Assembly: GCA_964343305.1 (NCBI GenBank)
Contig: CAYFJO010000006.1
Coordinates: forward strand, 6,405-70,404
Origin: CAYFJO01 sp964343305
Lineage (GTDB): Bacteria > Planctomycetota > Planctomycetia > Pirellulales > Pirellulaceae
Reading direction: 5' to 3'
Length of the DNA: 64,000 nucleotides
Under the pieces are notes generated by a model. It had not been told where the DNA came from. It saw only the letters and a list, made by a program, of their open reading frames with translations, and ran no database searches. A program made the translations under genes and the position numbers. Below, piece after piece: positions 16,896 to 25,931 of the stretch. The stretch's first letter is position 1; each line of letters opens with the position of its first letter.

Positions 16896-17399
16896 CTAGT
16901 TGCAGCCACAGGTGGGTTCGCAACCACAAGCGGGTTCGCAACCGCAGCCACACTTGGGCTTGCAGCAACGGTGCCAGTTGAACAGCGGCTTACGGCAACG
17001 GCTCTTGCAGCAAGAGACTTCGCAACCGCATTCTGGCTCGCAACCACAGGCTGGTTCGCAACCGCACTCTGGCTCACAACCACAGACTGGTTCGCAGCAC
17101 TTGGGCTTGCAGCAACGGCTGAAGAGAGACTTCAACAAACCACCGCAACGCTTCTTGCAGCACTTGGGTTCGCAACCACAGGCCGGCTCGCAACCGCACT
17201 CTGGCTCACAACCACAGGCCGGTTCGCAACCACACTCGGGTTCGCAACCACACTCGGGTTCGCAACCACAGGTCGCTTCACAACCACAACCGTGATGGCT
17301 TCCAACCAATTTCAACAGACCAAACGCTTGTGCATTCGACGCGCTCACCAGGTAAACCAAGCAAACGGCCAATGCCGGAATCATAACTCGTGTCTTCAT
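16896..17399 (-). CDS. Secreted cysteine-rich CGCEPx repeat protein
   Basis: A 167-residue exported protein. The ATG at 17399 follows AAGGAG and starts a signal peptide (RVMIPALAVCLVYLVSASNA); an upstream in-frame extension is rejected. The mature part carries about 40 cysteines in roughly 140 residues. It has three blocks of the hexapeptide CGCEP[E/A/K/T]: about seven units, then a CC-rich basic spacer (CCKKRCGGLLKSLFSRCCKP), a second block of about four, another basic spacer, and a short terminal block ending CGCN. Such density suggests a disulfide-crosslinked wall or matrix protein, or a metal-binding protein. Planctomycete cell-surface layers are known to contain cystine-rich proteins, but this link is inference. 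The DNA is a short-period repeat, so unit number may vary between strains. Confidence 0.85.
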   Translation of the reverse strand: MKTRVMIPALAVCLVYLVSASNAQAFGLLKLVGSHHGCGCEATCGCEPECGCEPECGCEPACGCEPECGCEPACGCEPKCCKKRCGGLLKSLFSRCCKPKCCEPVCGCEPECGCEPACGCEPECGCEVSCCKSRCRKPLFNWHRCCKPKCGCGCEPACGCEPTCGCN

Positions 17400-17881
17400 T
17401 TGGAGGGCTCCTTGTAAAATCCTTAAAACGATACACCCATTAAGTTGGAACAGCTCGATTACCAGACTCCGCTCGTCCCCGGATTGGTTTCTTGCAACCG
17501 GCGGCACTGGCTTCATCTGATGGAACGTCTGTCACTACGCGTGACGTTTCTGCGAATTCGTATCGTCGACCCGAAACGCATTTCTTTACCATGCTGCCCA
17601 TTGCTTTCTGATTTCCTATCCTTTTCCGTGTGCGTTGTATCGGCTATAACGGTCGCTCAAACGATCGGTTCGTTCGCGGCAGCAAATATCAATTCTTCAA
17701 CCGTCCGATGGCTCGCTTCAGCCACCGCCATCACTTGAGTTCTTGACGGTGGGCATGCTCGATGAATATGATTTCGTGATCGTTCCACCGCCGAAGCTGG
17801 ATGAACAAAACGGTTTGCGTGGAGGAAAACTTGTTACGATCACGTGAACTGACCTATTCCGAATAACCGAATGAGCACGAC
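17400..17881. other. Long intergenic region, no supported gene
   Basis: This 482-bp stretch lies between the starts of the divergent cysteine-rich gene and the LarA-like gene. It must contain both promoters and the leader of the cysteine-rich gene. Open frames across it have no good start, family likeness or codon pattern. No obvious repeat or riboswitch was seen. Confidence 0.5.
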
Positions 17882-19090
17882 ATGACGACCACCTTGCGAT
17901 ACGGCGAAGATGCGACGATCGAATTCGATTTGCCCGCACAGGCCTATTTGGCGGATTGTTCGACACCACGGGTCGAGCCAATCGACGATACGGCTGCGGC
18001 GGTGGCGGCGGCCGTGGAGGATCCGATCGAATTCCCGGGGCTGGGCCAGGCGACGGTGTCCGGCGATTCGATCGCCATCGTGTTGGAGCCCGGTGTTCCA
18101 CGAATCGGGGAAATTGTGGCTGGAGTTGTGCACAGTTTGATTTCCAATGGAATCGAGCCGAACAGTATTTCGGTTGTGCAAAAGCCAACTACATCAAACT
18201 TCGACCCAGGGTTGGCCGTTTCGATGGTGCCACCCGAAACTCGAGACGCCATTCAATTGGTCAACCATCAGCCCGGTGAAAAGGGCATGATGGCGTATCT
18301 CGCCGCGGCGAAGAGTGGGGACCCGATCTACGTGAATCGTGTCGTTCTGGATTCCGACGTGGTCATTCCCATTGGCGTTTTTCGACTGTGCCCCGACCTG
18401 GAACCGGCCGGCGTTCATGACAGCTTGTTTCGAACGTTTTCGAACACCGCGTCGTCGGATCAATCGTCCCATTCGCCTTGGATTGATTCGCGGCAATCCA
18501 GGCAGAGCCAACAGCTTGCCGACGAGGCGGGCTGGCTGCTAGGCGTTCAGTTTACGATCCAAATCATTCCGGGGCCCGGCGATGAAGTTCTGCATGTCAT
18601 CGCCGGGGACACCAACGCCGTTGCCAAGCGAGGCAAACAACTCTGCGAAGCCGCTTGGCGATTCGACGTCCCCAAGCGAGCGAGCCTCGTCGTGGCCACG
18701 ATTGAAGGCGACAGCACCCAGCAAACTTGGGACAATTTCTCGCGATCTCTGTCGGTCGCAACGCGGGCAGTCGCGGACGATGGTTCGATCGTCATTTGTT
18801 CTGATTTGCGTGACTCGCCTTATCTGCCAGCGTTTTCGGAAGAGAATTCCAGCACCGACGACCCTTTTCAGGAAGTTGAACTCGATCGGCTTTATGAGGA
18901 TCAGTTGTCCGCTGTGCAAGAGCGGGCCCGCGTTTTTCTGCTCAGCGGTTTGGATAGCGATTTGGTTGAAGAGATGGGGATGGGCCACATCGAGTCGAAA
19001 GACGAAGTCGCTCGGCTCAGCCAACAGCACGACTCGTGTATTCTGGTCGCCAACGCCCAACATGCTGTGCTCGTGGCACCCGACGATTGA
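17882..19090 (+). CDS. LarA-like (DUF2088) protein lacking cofactor residues
   Basis: A 402-residue protein resembling the N-terminal region of LarA, the nickel-pincer lactate racemase family. The resemblance is clearest at QLVNHQPGEKGMMAYLAAAK, SGDPIYVNRVVLDSDVVIPI, which follows the family pattern NHD...LG.T..G.PV.VNR.V..AD..I.IG. However, the histidine of the GTHRP segment and the PH...GYSGGRK segment, holding the lysine that carries the pincer nucleotide, are absent; the corresponding region reads GVFRLCPDLEPAGVHD. Racemase activity through the known cofactor is therefore unlikely. It sits 3 bp upstream of ygfZ and is surely cotranscribed with it. Function is unknown. Confidence 0.72.
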   Translation: MTTTLRYGEDATIEFDLPAQAYLADCSTPRVEPIDDTAAAVAAAVEDPIEFPGLGQATVSGDSIAIVLEPGVPRIGEIVAGVVHSLISNGIEPNSISVVQKPTTSNFDPGLAVSMVPPETRDAIQLVNHQPGEKGMMAYLAAAKSGDPIYVNRVVLDSDVVIPIGVFRLCPDLEPAGVHDSLFRTFSNTASSDQSSHSPWIDSRQSRQSQQLADEAGWLLGVQFTIQIIPGPGDEVLHVIAGDTNAVAKRGKQLCEAAWRFDVPKRASLVVATIEGDSTQQTWDNFSRSLSVATRAVADDGSIVICSDLRDSPYLPAFSEENSSTDDPFQEVELDRLYEDQLSAVQERARVFLLSGLDSDLVEEMGMGHIESKDEVARLSQQHDSCILVANAQHAVLVAPDD

Positions 19091-19093
19091 TCG

Positions 19094-20065
19094 ATGAACG
19101 AACTCACTGGACAATACGAGTCGCTGCGAAGTGGCGTTGGATTCTCAGTCTTAGCCGGCCGCACGCAAATTGAAATCACGGGTGAAGACCGCTCAAAGTT
19201 ACTTCATAGCTTCTGTACCAACGACATCGAAAAGCTCGCTCCGGGAGATGGGTGTGAGGCTTTCATCACAAACGTGCAAGGGAAGACGGTCGGATTTGTC
19301 TTCGTTCTTTGCTCGGACCAGTCGTTATATCTTGAGACCGCACCAGGGCACGGGCAGGCAATAATTGGGCACCTCAACCGCTACGTGATCCGCGAAGATG
19401 TTGAATTTCACGATCGGACACCGACGTTTGGAACGATTTTGCTGGCCGGCCTGAAATCGACGGAACTGCTGCAAAAGTTGTCGGCATCAACCGTTCCCAC
19501 GCAGCTCTACGGCCATGTTTCACGGCAGATCAGCGATGTCGACGTCGCGGTTCGTTGCGTGCCGACCGCTGGTCAACCTTCTTACTCCATCGTGTTCTAT
19601 GCGAATTCACTTGACCAACTCACCGCCACATTCTCGGGTGAGGCCACGGCTTGTTCCAGCGAGGCGATCGAAATCTGTCGCATCGAAAATGGCGTGCCCG
19701 AGTTTGGCATCGACATCACCGACGCGAATCTTCCCCAAGAGGTGGACCGAGACGCGGCGGCGATCAGCTTTTCGAAAGGATGCTATTTGGGACAGGAAAC
19801 CGTGGCCCGCCTGGACGCGCTGGGACATGTAAACCGAAAACTGGTCGCGATGCGGTTTGCAGGTGAGCAAGTCCCGGAGCGGGGAACCGAGCTGTCGGTC
19901 GGAGAGAAAGTCATTGGCCACATTACATCCGCGGCGGTTTCGCCACGATATGACGGTGTGCTGGCCTTGGGCTACGTGCGACGAGAGCATTTCGCCGCCG
20001 GAACGACGCTTTCGAGTCCGGTTGGAGATGCGGAGGTTGTGAACCTTCGGCAGGGAGACCCGTAA
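19094..20065 (+). CDS. ygfZ: YgfZ/GcvT-like folate-binding protein
   Basis: A 323-residue tetrahydrofolate-dependent protein of the YgfZ/IBA57 family, needed for repair or assembly of certain Fe-S enzymes. The family signature KGCYLGQE is present near residue 233, as are the N-terminal folate-fold segment (ITGEDRSKLLHSFCTNDIEK) and a C-terminal beta-barrel with LALGYVRREH. It starts 3 bp after the LarA-like stop, an operon arrangement that may link the two functions. GcvT itself is excluded because the KGCYxGQE motif is specific to the YgfZ branch. Confidence 0.9.
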   Translation: MNELTGQYESLRSGVGFSVLAGRTQIEITGEDRSKLLHSFCTNDIEKLAPGDGCEAFITNVQGKTVGFVFVLCSDQSLYLETAPGHGQAIIGHLNRYVIREDVEFHDRTPTFGTILLAGLKSTELLQKLSASTVPTQLYGHVSRQISDVDVAVRCVPTAGQPSYSIVFYANSLDQLTATFSGEATACSSEAIEICRIENGVPEFGIDITDANLPQEVDRDAAAISFSKGCYLGQETVARLDALGHVNRKLVAMRFAGEQVPERGTELSVGEKVIGHITSAAVSPRYDGVLALGYVRREHFAAGTTLSSPVGDAEVVNLRQGDP

Positions 20066-20067
20066 TC

Positions 20068-20550
20068 CTACACATTTGGTTGGTCAGCAATCCGAATTTC
20101 GCCCAGGATGCTTTGAGTGGTTTCGATGATCGATGCAACGACGTTCTCATCCGACGGAATCTGGCCGACAATTTCATAGTCGTTCTCTTGCAGAGTCTCA
20201 ACGAACTGTTTCAAAGTGGCTGTCATTTCGCCGATGAACCGATCGGTTTCGTCGCTGGTCAAGTCGTGTCGGACCAACGACACTTCCCGTCCGTTGCGCA
20301 CACGTTGAAGTGATGCGAGTTTTCCTGCTTCCGCCTTGATCAATCTTCTGTCCCGATACGCGCGCCGCAGTTCGCCATTTGCATTGAACTGATAGACCGG
20401 ATCTTCGCCAAAGAAAAAACTGGGGGCTTCGTTGCGACGATAGCCGACCACGACATTCTCTTTGTGCCACGGCAAGCTTAATTCCACGCGACGAACCAAC
20501 GCGGTCGCTTCGCGCAATAGATCTTCGCGTTGTTGCTCGTGTCTTGCCAT
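20068..20550 (-). CDS. Conserved-type hypothetical protein
   Basis: A 160-residue soluble protein without signal peptide or membrane segment. It is mixed alpha/beta with many charged residues (EDLLREATALVRRVELSLPW; YRRNEAPSFFFGEDPVYQFN; EMTATLKQFVETLQENDYEI). No family is recognised. Its stop lies 2 bp from the ygfZ stop on the other strand, so the two are convergent and tightly packed. The start ATG has no clear Shine-Dalgarno. Confidence 0.7.
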   Translation of the reverse strand: MARHEQQREDLLREATALVRRVELSLPWHKENVVVGYRRNEAPSFFFGEDPVYQFNANGELRRAYRDRRLIKAEAGKLASLQRVRNGREVSLVRHDLTSDETDRFIGEMTATLKQFVETLQENDYEIVGQIPSDENVVASIIETTQSILGEIRIADQPNV

Positions 20551-20645
20551 GAATGCTTGAATTTACCGAGAGCGGTAATCATTCGCGAGACTTAAGAGCC
20601 AAGCGCTTCTTTGTGCGAGAAGTTCGCAAACAGTCGGTCGAGACC

Positions 20646-22304
20646 CTAGTCCCACTGATGTAGATCCATTTGGTGCAGGTCGCGACCACGCTTGGCGATG
20701 GCGATAATATCATCTTTTGCCGCAAAAAACGCATCGACAATGTTGACGTCCCATTGGGCTCCCGCGCCGGCACGAAAGATCTCAGCAACGCGGCTAAACT
20801 CCATTCCTTTTCGATAAGGCCGGTCGCTGGTCATTGCATCGTAGGCATCCGCGACCGCGCAAATCCGCGCCATGTAGGGAATGTCTTCGCCCGCCAGCCG
20901 GTGCGGATACCCGTTTCCATCCCATTGCTCGTGGTGATGCAAGACAACCGGCAACACTTCCGAGAACTGCTTCAGATCGACAAGAATCTTGTAGCCTAAT
21001 TCCGGATGCAGCTTGATGTGCTCGTACTCGGCATCCGACAGCCGCCCGTCTTTGCGTAACACAGCGTCGCTGATGCCGATCTTGCCGATGTCGTGCAACA
21101 GGCCAGCCATGTAAAGCGTTTTCATCATTGACCGTTCGCAATTCAGTTGTTCCGCCAAGCGAACGCACACCCGCGCGACGCGATCGCTGTGACCACAGGT
21201 ATAGGGGTCTTTTGCGTCGATCGCCGATGTCAGCGCCCGCACAACACTCGCCATAAAATGTGACTGTTCGCGATACAACTCCTGGTTGCCACCGTGGATG
21301 CCTAGAATCGCTCCGACGGAGTTTATCAGGCTGGCTTCCATGGAATCGAATTCACCGTCTTCGATATGGTTGAACGCGGCGATCCAGCCATGAACGATGT
21401 CACCTTCGATGAGCGGCGTCATAATGACTTGGCGTACGGACGGGAAGCGCCAGATCGGTGTGCTGGTGATCGGCCGATTCCCAACGTAAGGCCAAATGTC
21501 AACATCGGCGGAAATCGTAGCCACCAGATCCGAGAATTCACTCGCGCTAATTGGGCATTCACCGTTTGTCAACAAAGCCGGTTCTTCGGTGAGTTCGAAC
21601 TGGACGCTTCGATTGTCGGGTTCGGGAGTAAATTGCAGCGCGACGCCTTGAGCGGGCATACATTCCAATAACCAGTCCAGCGCCAGTTGGCCCAGTTGGT
21701 TGTTGGTGCTCGTCAAGCGAAGGTTTTGTGTGAGCCGGTAGAGTAGCGAGATTTCTTCGTACGTGGACGCCAGGTTGTGAGAAACCTGCTCGACCTCGGA
21801 CTCAAGTTGCTCGATTTTGGACTCTGCCGTCAACTTGTGATGGACGGCGCTGGCGAGCTTGACGAGCGTCTGCGGGGCCCATGTCCGCTGGCGGTTGATC
21901 CATGCCTTGGCCGACTCGCGATCCACGTCCAACAGTTGTGTTGCGTGCTGGAGCGCTTCATCCTCTGCGACACGACGACAGGCGAACGCAGAGACTGCCA
22001 TCCAGCCGCCGCCCGCTGATCGCTGAATTGGAATGGCCAACAGGACCACGGCATCGGCGTCGTCAACGATCTCGACGCGGGATTTGTCATGCAAGCCGCG
22101 GACGATCGCCGAACGCAAACCTTGATCTCCTTCCGGTTGGCTACGCGATTGATAGATGATTTCCGCGGTTTCGGCGTCCCACAGCGAAAACTCGGCGTCG
22201 AACCATGACCTCAATTCCTCAATGGTTGCTGCCATTCGTTCATATTGCGGATGCGATGCAGCCTTCTGGGGCAGCGTGAATCGATTGTCAAGGACCTGTG
22301 ACAT
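20646..22304 (-). CDS. GAF and HD-GYP domain protein
   Basis: A 552-residue signalling protein. The C-terminal third is an HD-GYP phosphodiesterase domain, expected to degrade cyclic di-GMP: the HD motif is in AGLLHDIGKIGISDAVL (near residue 400) and the GYP motif in HHHEQWDGNGYP (near residue 455), followed by ARICAVADAYDAMTSDRPYR. A GAF-like sensor domain lies at about 205-335, preceded by a coiled coil (AESKIEQLESEVEQVSHNLA). No transmembrane segment is seen. The start is uncertain: the ATG at 22304 gives MSQVLDNRF, while a GTG at 22343 would add 13 residues. The PilZ protein at 42.2 kb is another possible c-di-GMP component. Confidence 0.9.
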   Translation of the reverse strand: MSQVLDNRFTLPQKAASHPQYERMAATIEELRSWFDAEFSLWDAETAEIIYQSRSQPEGDQGLRSAIVRGLHDKSRVEIVDDADAVVLLAIPIQRSAGGGWMAVSAFACRRVAEDEALQHATQLLDVDRESAKAWINRQRTWAPQTLVKLASAVHHKLTAESKIEQLESEVEQVSHNLASTYEEISLLYRLTQNLRLTSTNNQLGQLALDWLLECMPAQGVALQFTPEPDNRSVQFELTEEPALLTNGECPISASEFSDLVATISADVDIWPYVGNRPITSTPIWRFPSVRQVIMTPLIEGDIVHGWIAAFNHIEDGEFDSMEASLINSVGAILGIHGGNQELYREQSHFMASVVRALTSAIDAKDPYTCGHSDRVARVCVRLAEQLNCERSMMKTLYMAGLLHDIGKIGISDAVLRKDGRLSDAEYEHIKLHPELGYKILVDLKQFSEVLPVVLHHHEQWDGNGYPHRLAGEDIPYMARICAVADAYDAMTSDRPYRKGMEFSRVAEIFRAGAGAQWDVNIVDAFFAAKDDIIAIAKRGRDLHQMDLHQWD

Positions 22305-22529
22305 GATGGGTAGACAGCGAAAACGACAGTTGTGTTGGATCACCGGCGATGCTTCGCAACCCCAAAAACTCGCCGCTGCAAAAACCTAGGATATGGGCTT
22401 CCAATACGCAAAGAAATATCGCGATCAGCGACTCAAAAACGATGCGTGACCGGCACCACGAGCAAGTCGGGGCCAATCGAATGGATTATGCCGATTGGCG
22501 TATCAAGAAATGCCGCAGATTGAACGATA

Positions 22530-23588
22530 TCAACCGCGGTCGCGTGAACGATTGCGATATCGAGCGCTCACCCGCTCTAACAATTCGCGCTCTTCATCCG
22601 AAAGACTTTCCATGCCATGAAGATGCAGGCGCTCAAGTATTTCGTCCATGAGTTGGTCTTCTTCCAGCTCCATTTCTGCTTGTCGGCGATGACGCGTCTC
22701 TCGCCGTTGCTCGATCCATTGACTGATTGGACTCGGCTCCATTTCATCCATTGCCTCGACGCTTCGCTCGAGGCTGGTATAGCCCGCGGAAAAGTCGTAA
22801 CCCAAAACGTCTTCTTCGTCATCGGCCTCTTGTGCGGGTCGAGGTGTCGAGGGAGCACCACTGAAGAACAAGAAAATTGCCAACACGAGCAAGGCCAACC
22901 ACATCGGAATGATTTCACCCGGCGCCGGTTGACGCAGCAAATACGCGGCGATCACCAGGCCGATCGCGGCCACGCGCGCAAAACGATCGACAATTCGCGC
23001 GGCATACTGTTTTCCAAGAGCTGGAGATAAAATGCCGTGCAGAATTTGGCCGCCATCAAACGGATAGGCGGGCACCAGATTGACCAGGAACAACACCCAA
23101 TTGGCCCAAAAGATGATCGCGAAGGTCGTCACGAACAGCGATTCATCCGAAGTCTGAAGCATTGGCTGGAGCGGGTGCAACATGGACAGCGGATTGAGGT
23201 GCGTCTCGAACCACAGGATCGGAAGGCAGACACAGGAAATAACAAGATTCGACAAGGGCCCGGCCAGTCCAACGACCAGTTCGGATTTCGCATCAGGCAG
23301 ATGTCGAAACGACGAAATTCCACCCCAAGGCATCAACAGGGTCGCATCCGCGATGCCACCATACGAATGTGCGATGCGATGATGCCAAAGTTCGTGCCAA
23401 ACGACGCTTACAAACAGAATAACGAGACTGGTCACTGCCCAATCAAAATTGTCATCGATCGCTTGGCCCGCCAGATTCGTTGCCAGGAACAACGTCAATA
23501 CGGCGAACAAGAGAAAGAAGATATGGATGCGAACTTGCACGCCGCCCCAGCGGCCTAGCGAAATGCTCCAAATGGTTTGATCCCGCAT
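22530..23588 (-). CDS. Site-2-type membrane metalloprotease (M50)
   Basis: A 352-residue intramembrane zinc protease of the M50/SpoIVFB-like family. The zinc motif HELWH is in a membrane helix near residue 64 (VVWHELWHHRIAHSYGG) and the third ligand motif is NLVPAYPFDGGQI near residue 169, so both catalytic elements are present. About six hydrophobic segments span residues 20-245. The cytoplasmic C-terminal tail of about 110 residues is strongly acidic and charged, with no recognised domain. Rhomboid-type function is excluded by the zinc motifs. The substrate could be an anti-sigma factor or a remnant signal peptide, but no such gene is adjacent. Confidence 0.9.
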   Translation of the reverse strand: MRDQTIWSISLGRWGGVQVRIHIFFLLFAVLTLFLATNLAGQAIDDNFDWAVTSLVILFVSVVWHELWHHRIAHSYGGIADATLLMPWGGISSFRHLPDAKSELVVGLAGPLSNLVISCVCLPILWFETHLNPLSMLHPLQPMLQTSDESLFVTTFAIIFWANWVLFLVNLVPAYPFDGGQILHGILSPALGKQYAARIVDRFARVAAIGLVIAAYLLRQPAPGEIIPMWLALLVLAIFLFFSGAPSTPRPAQEADDEEDVLGYDFSAGYTSLERSVEAMDEMEPSPISQWIEQRRETRHRRQAEMELEEDQLMDEILERLHLHGMESLSDEERELLERVSARYRNRSRDRG

Positions 23589-23695
23589 GGTTGATGCTCG
23601 ATCGCGGTTTTAGGTCGATCACACATGAGTTCTCGCGCTTCAAATTATCTTATCAGCGGTCTTGCGACGAATCAATCTTGCCCAACAATAGGGCT

Positions 23696-24223
23696 ATGGT
23701 CGAGCACGAAAAGACGATGTTTCAATCCCAGCGTTTCAACGTTGTACGCCTGATTCATCGAATCGATGATTCCACCCAAATCGAAAAAGATGTCATTCGT
23801 CATCCCGGCGCGGTCGTCATTTTGCCGATCGTGGAGCCCGACCGCGTTTGCTTGATTCGGAATTTTCGTGTCTCGGTGAATCGGCATTTGATTGAATTGC
23901 CTGCTGGGACGTTGGAAGCTGGCGAAGATCCGGAAAAGGCCGCTCATCGCGAATTGATTGAAGAGACCGGTTATGTGGCTGACAAGATCCAGCCAATGCG
24001 ATCCTTTGTCGTTTCGCCCGGAATCCTGGATGAGGAGATGCACCTGTACGCGGCAACCGGACTGCGAATCGGCCAGCCCCAGCGCGAAGAGGGAGAACTA
24101 ATCGAGAACCTGGTGGTGCCGTGGGAGGAAGCGATCGACATGGTTCGCAACGAACAAATAAGCGACGCGAAGTCGATCATCGGGCTGTTGTCCTACGAGT
24201 TGTTTCATCGATCAAGCCAGTGA
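23696..24223 (+). CDS. Nudix hydrolase (ADP-ribose pyrophosphatase-like)
   Basis: A 175-residue Nudix hydrolase that cleaves nucleoside diphosphates linked to another moiety; the layout fits the ADP-ribose pyrophosphatase/NudF-like group. The Nudix box is complete: GTLEAGEDPEKAAHRELIEE followed by TGYV, matching GX5EX7REUXEEXGU. The region before it (VILPIVEPDRVCLIRNFRV) and the IELPAG segment fit the family. The ATG at 23696 is used because the longer open frame upstream runs over the divergent protease gene; an ATG at 23717 is also possible. It converges with the RmlD-like gene, 10 bp between stops. Confidence 0.88.
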   Translation: MVEHEKTMFQSQRFNVVRLIHRIDDSTQIEKDVIRHPGAVVILPIVEPDRVCLIRNFRVSVNRHLIELPAGTLEAGEDPEKAAHRELIEETGYVADKIQPMRSFVVSPGILDEEMHLYAATGLRIGQPQREEGELIENLVVPWEEAIDMVRNEQISDAKSIIGLLSYELFHRSSQ

Positions 24224-24233
24224 CCTTTTCGAA

Positions 24234-25247
24234 TCAGTCGTCGGCCGTATCTGGATTTCGATACAGAACTTGCTCAAGTCGTTCTGGAGAATGCTCAGCG
24301 CCGGCCGGTCGTTCGTAGTGCCATTTCGGGTGACTTGGTGTCAGTGAATCGCAGAATGGCCACGGATCGAACGGGTTGTACCCCAGTGCACGCTCTAGCT
24401 TTCCGGAATCCAGCGAAACATTTCCGGCTCGGGGGGGAATCGGACCAGCTTCGATGCGGAAGCAGCCAATCAAGTCGTCGGGAGCGTAGCCGCCCACTCG
24501 ATTCACGATCTGAGCGATCTCATACAAACTGAGTCGCCTTGGTCCTCCAGCGTGATACAGGCCTCCAAGGTCGTTGGACAGCAGATGTTCGAACAAGCGA
24601 TTCAGGCAGTCGGTGTATGTCGGTGTGCGAACTTCGTCGAAATACAACGTCGCCGGACGCGAGTGCTTGAACCGTGATTGAATCCAGTCGATCGCTCCGG
24701 CATGCCCGTTGAAACTTGTGCCCATCGGTAACGAAATCCGCAGAATACAAACACTTCGATTTTCAATCACCCGGTTTTCGCCCTCGACCATGGTCTTGCC
24801 ATAAACGGTCACAGGATCTGTTGCATCGTCTTCGACGTAGCCACCGTCCTTTGCGCCGGAAAACACGAGATCAATGGAAAGATGAACAAGGCGAACATTT
24901 GTCGAACCAATCTGGCGAATCAAGTTCTCCACGCCGGCAACGTTTGCCCGCCAAGCCAAACTTGGGTCAAGTTCACATGACTTCAACGCGCAGCTACCGC
25001 CGCAATTCAGAACCGATCGGAATTGATATCGGTCGAACAGCCGCCGCAACGACTCCACGTCTTCCACATCGCATCCCACGATCCCTTCGCCGCGCAACGG
25101 CCAATACGCGGCTCGCCGCGTGCCGATCACCTGGCCAGGATACCGTTGCGAGAAATAATGAAACGCGTTGTAGCCCGCAACGCTAGCAATCCCCGTGATA
25201 AGCAAAGGCAATCGGCGCTCAAAATCAGAACCAGTGACACAGATCAT
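24234..25247 (-). CDS. RmlD-like extended SDR with altered active site
   Basis: A 337-residue NAD(P)-binding protein like dTDP-4-dehydrorhamnose reductase (RmlD). The glycine-rich motif is TGIASVAG, the substrate-loop element is LVHLSIDLVFSGAKDGGYVE and the Tyr segment is VTVYGKTMVEGE. In RmlD the catalytic pair is YxxxK (YGKTK); here the second lysine position is Met, so the usual catalytic Lys is missing. GLYHAGGPRRLSLYEIAQIV is typical of the C-terminal part. This may be a reductase with another proton relay or a non-catalytic member. It lies 26 bp downstream of the MaoC-like gene on the same strand, probably one transcript. Confidence 0.83.
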   Translation of the reverse strand: MICVTGSDFERRLPLLITGIASVAGYNAFHYFSQRYPGQVIGTRRAAYWPLRGEGIVGCDVEDVESLRRLFDRYQFRSVLNCGGSCALKSCELDPSLAWRANVAGVENLIRQIGSTNVRLVHLSIDLVFSGAKDGGYVEDDATDPVTVYGKTMVEGENRVIENRSVCILRISLPMGTSFNGHAGAIDWIQSRFKHSRPATLYFDEVRTPTYTDCLNRLFEHLLSNDLGGLYHAGGPRRLSLYEIAQIVNRVGGYAPDDLIGCFRIEAGPIPPRAGNVSLDSGKLERALGYNPFDPWPFCDSLTPSHPKWHYERPAGAEHSPERLEQVLYRNPDTADD

Positions 25248-25273
25248 CGAGAAAGAGCAACTCGGCGAAAGAA

Positions 25274-25780
25274 TTAACCGTTTGGTTTTACTGGTTGATC
25301 CGTCTGCCGCTCGCTAAAGTGCGGCTTGCTTGGCACATCGACTGACGAGATTGCGACCACGGTCTCGAAAAACCCTTCCTGGACAACTTCGCCGCGCTGA
25401 TTGACCAACTGACGCTTCCAGCGAATTCGACCGTGGCGGCGGCCTTTTGATTGCTTCTCTACAACCTCGGTGAGCACATGCACGGTGTCGCCAAAATAGA
25501 GGGGACGCAAAAAACTCCAATTGTCGACACTCACAAACGCAATGGTCTGCACGGATGGACTATGGCTGCCTAGACCCGCAACGAATGATAGCCCGAGCAG
25601 TCCGTGTGCGACCGGTTTGCCAAAAGGCGTATTTCGGGCGTGCTCATGATCCATATGCAACGGATCATAATCGCCAGTCAAGCCGGCAAATGCGGCTACG
25701 TCGGATTCAGTTATTGTTCTTGCTCGACTTTTCCAGCAACCGCCCAGCGGCAGCTCGTCGAAGAACAGTGGCTCGTCCAT
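25274..25780 (-). CDS. MaoC-like hot-dog dehydratase/thioesterase
   Basis: A 168-residue MaoC-type hot-dog protein, related to (R)-specific enoyl-CoA hydratases. The hydratase signature is visible: ITESDVAAFAGLTGDYDPLH, then MDHEHARNTPFGKPVAHGLL, with the Asp and His that act in hydration of trans-2-enoyl-CoA. The C-terminal half has the expected FLRPLYFGDTVHVLTEV strand. It is upstream of the RmlD-like gene, and the pairing gives no obvious pathway. Substrate is not determinable from sequence. Confidence 0.87.
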   Translation of the reverse strand: MDEPLFFDELPLGGCWKSRARTITESDVAAFAGLTGDYDPLHMDHEHARNTPFGKPVAHGLLGLSFVAGLGSHSPSVQTIAFVSVDNWSFLRPLYFGDTVHVLTEVVEKQSKGRRHGRIRWKRQLVNQRGEVVQEGFFETVVAISSVDVPSKPHFSERQTDQPVKPNG

Positions 25781-25931
25781 GGTCGCCTTGTATGATTAAT
25801 GACTAAATGTCAGCTCAGGGACAAAATGAAGTGTTTTACTGTACTGGTTTTGGGCTTGCGTTGCCAGTGTGAAGAGAGAGAAAGTCGAGAATTCTGCCCC
25901 GAACGTAGCGACGAACCGGTGAAAAAAAGGA

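Noticed and set aside
16896..17280. Short tandem DNA repeats that could suggest a CRISPR array
   Set aside because: The repeats are in frame with a cysteine-rich protein of CGCEPx units with signal peptide, ribosome binding site and terminator. There are no unique spacers of constant length and no cas genes.
23480..23695. N-terminal extension of the Nudix gene
   Set aside because: It runs antisense over the M50 protease gene and has no similarity to Nudix proteins; the family sequence begins after 23696.
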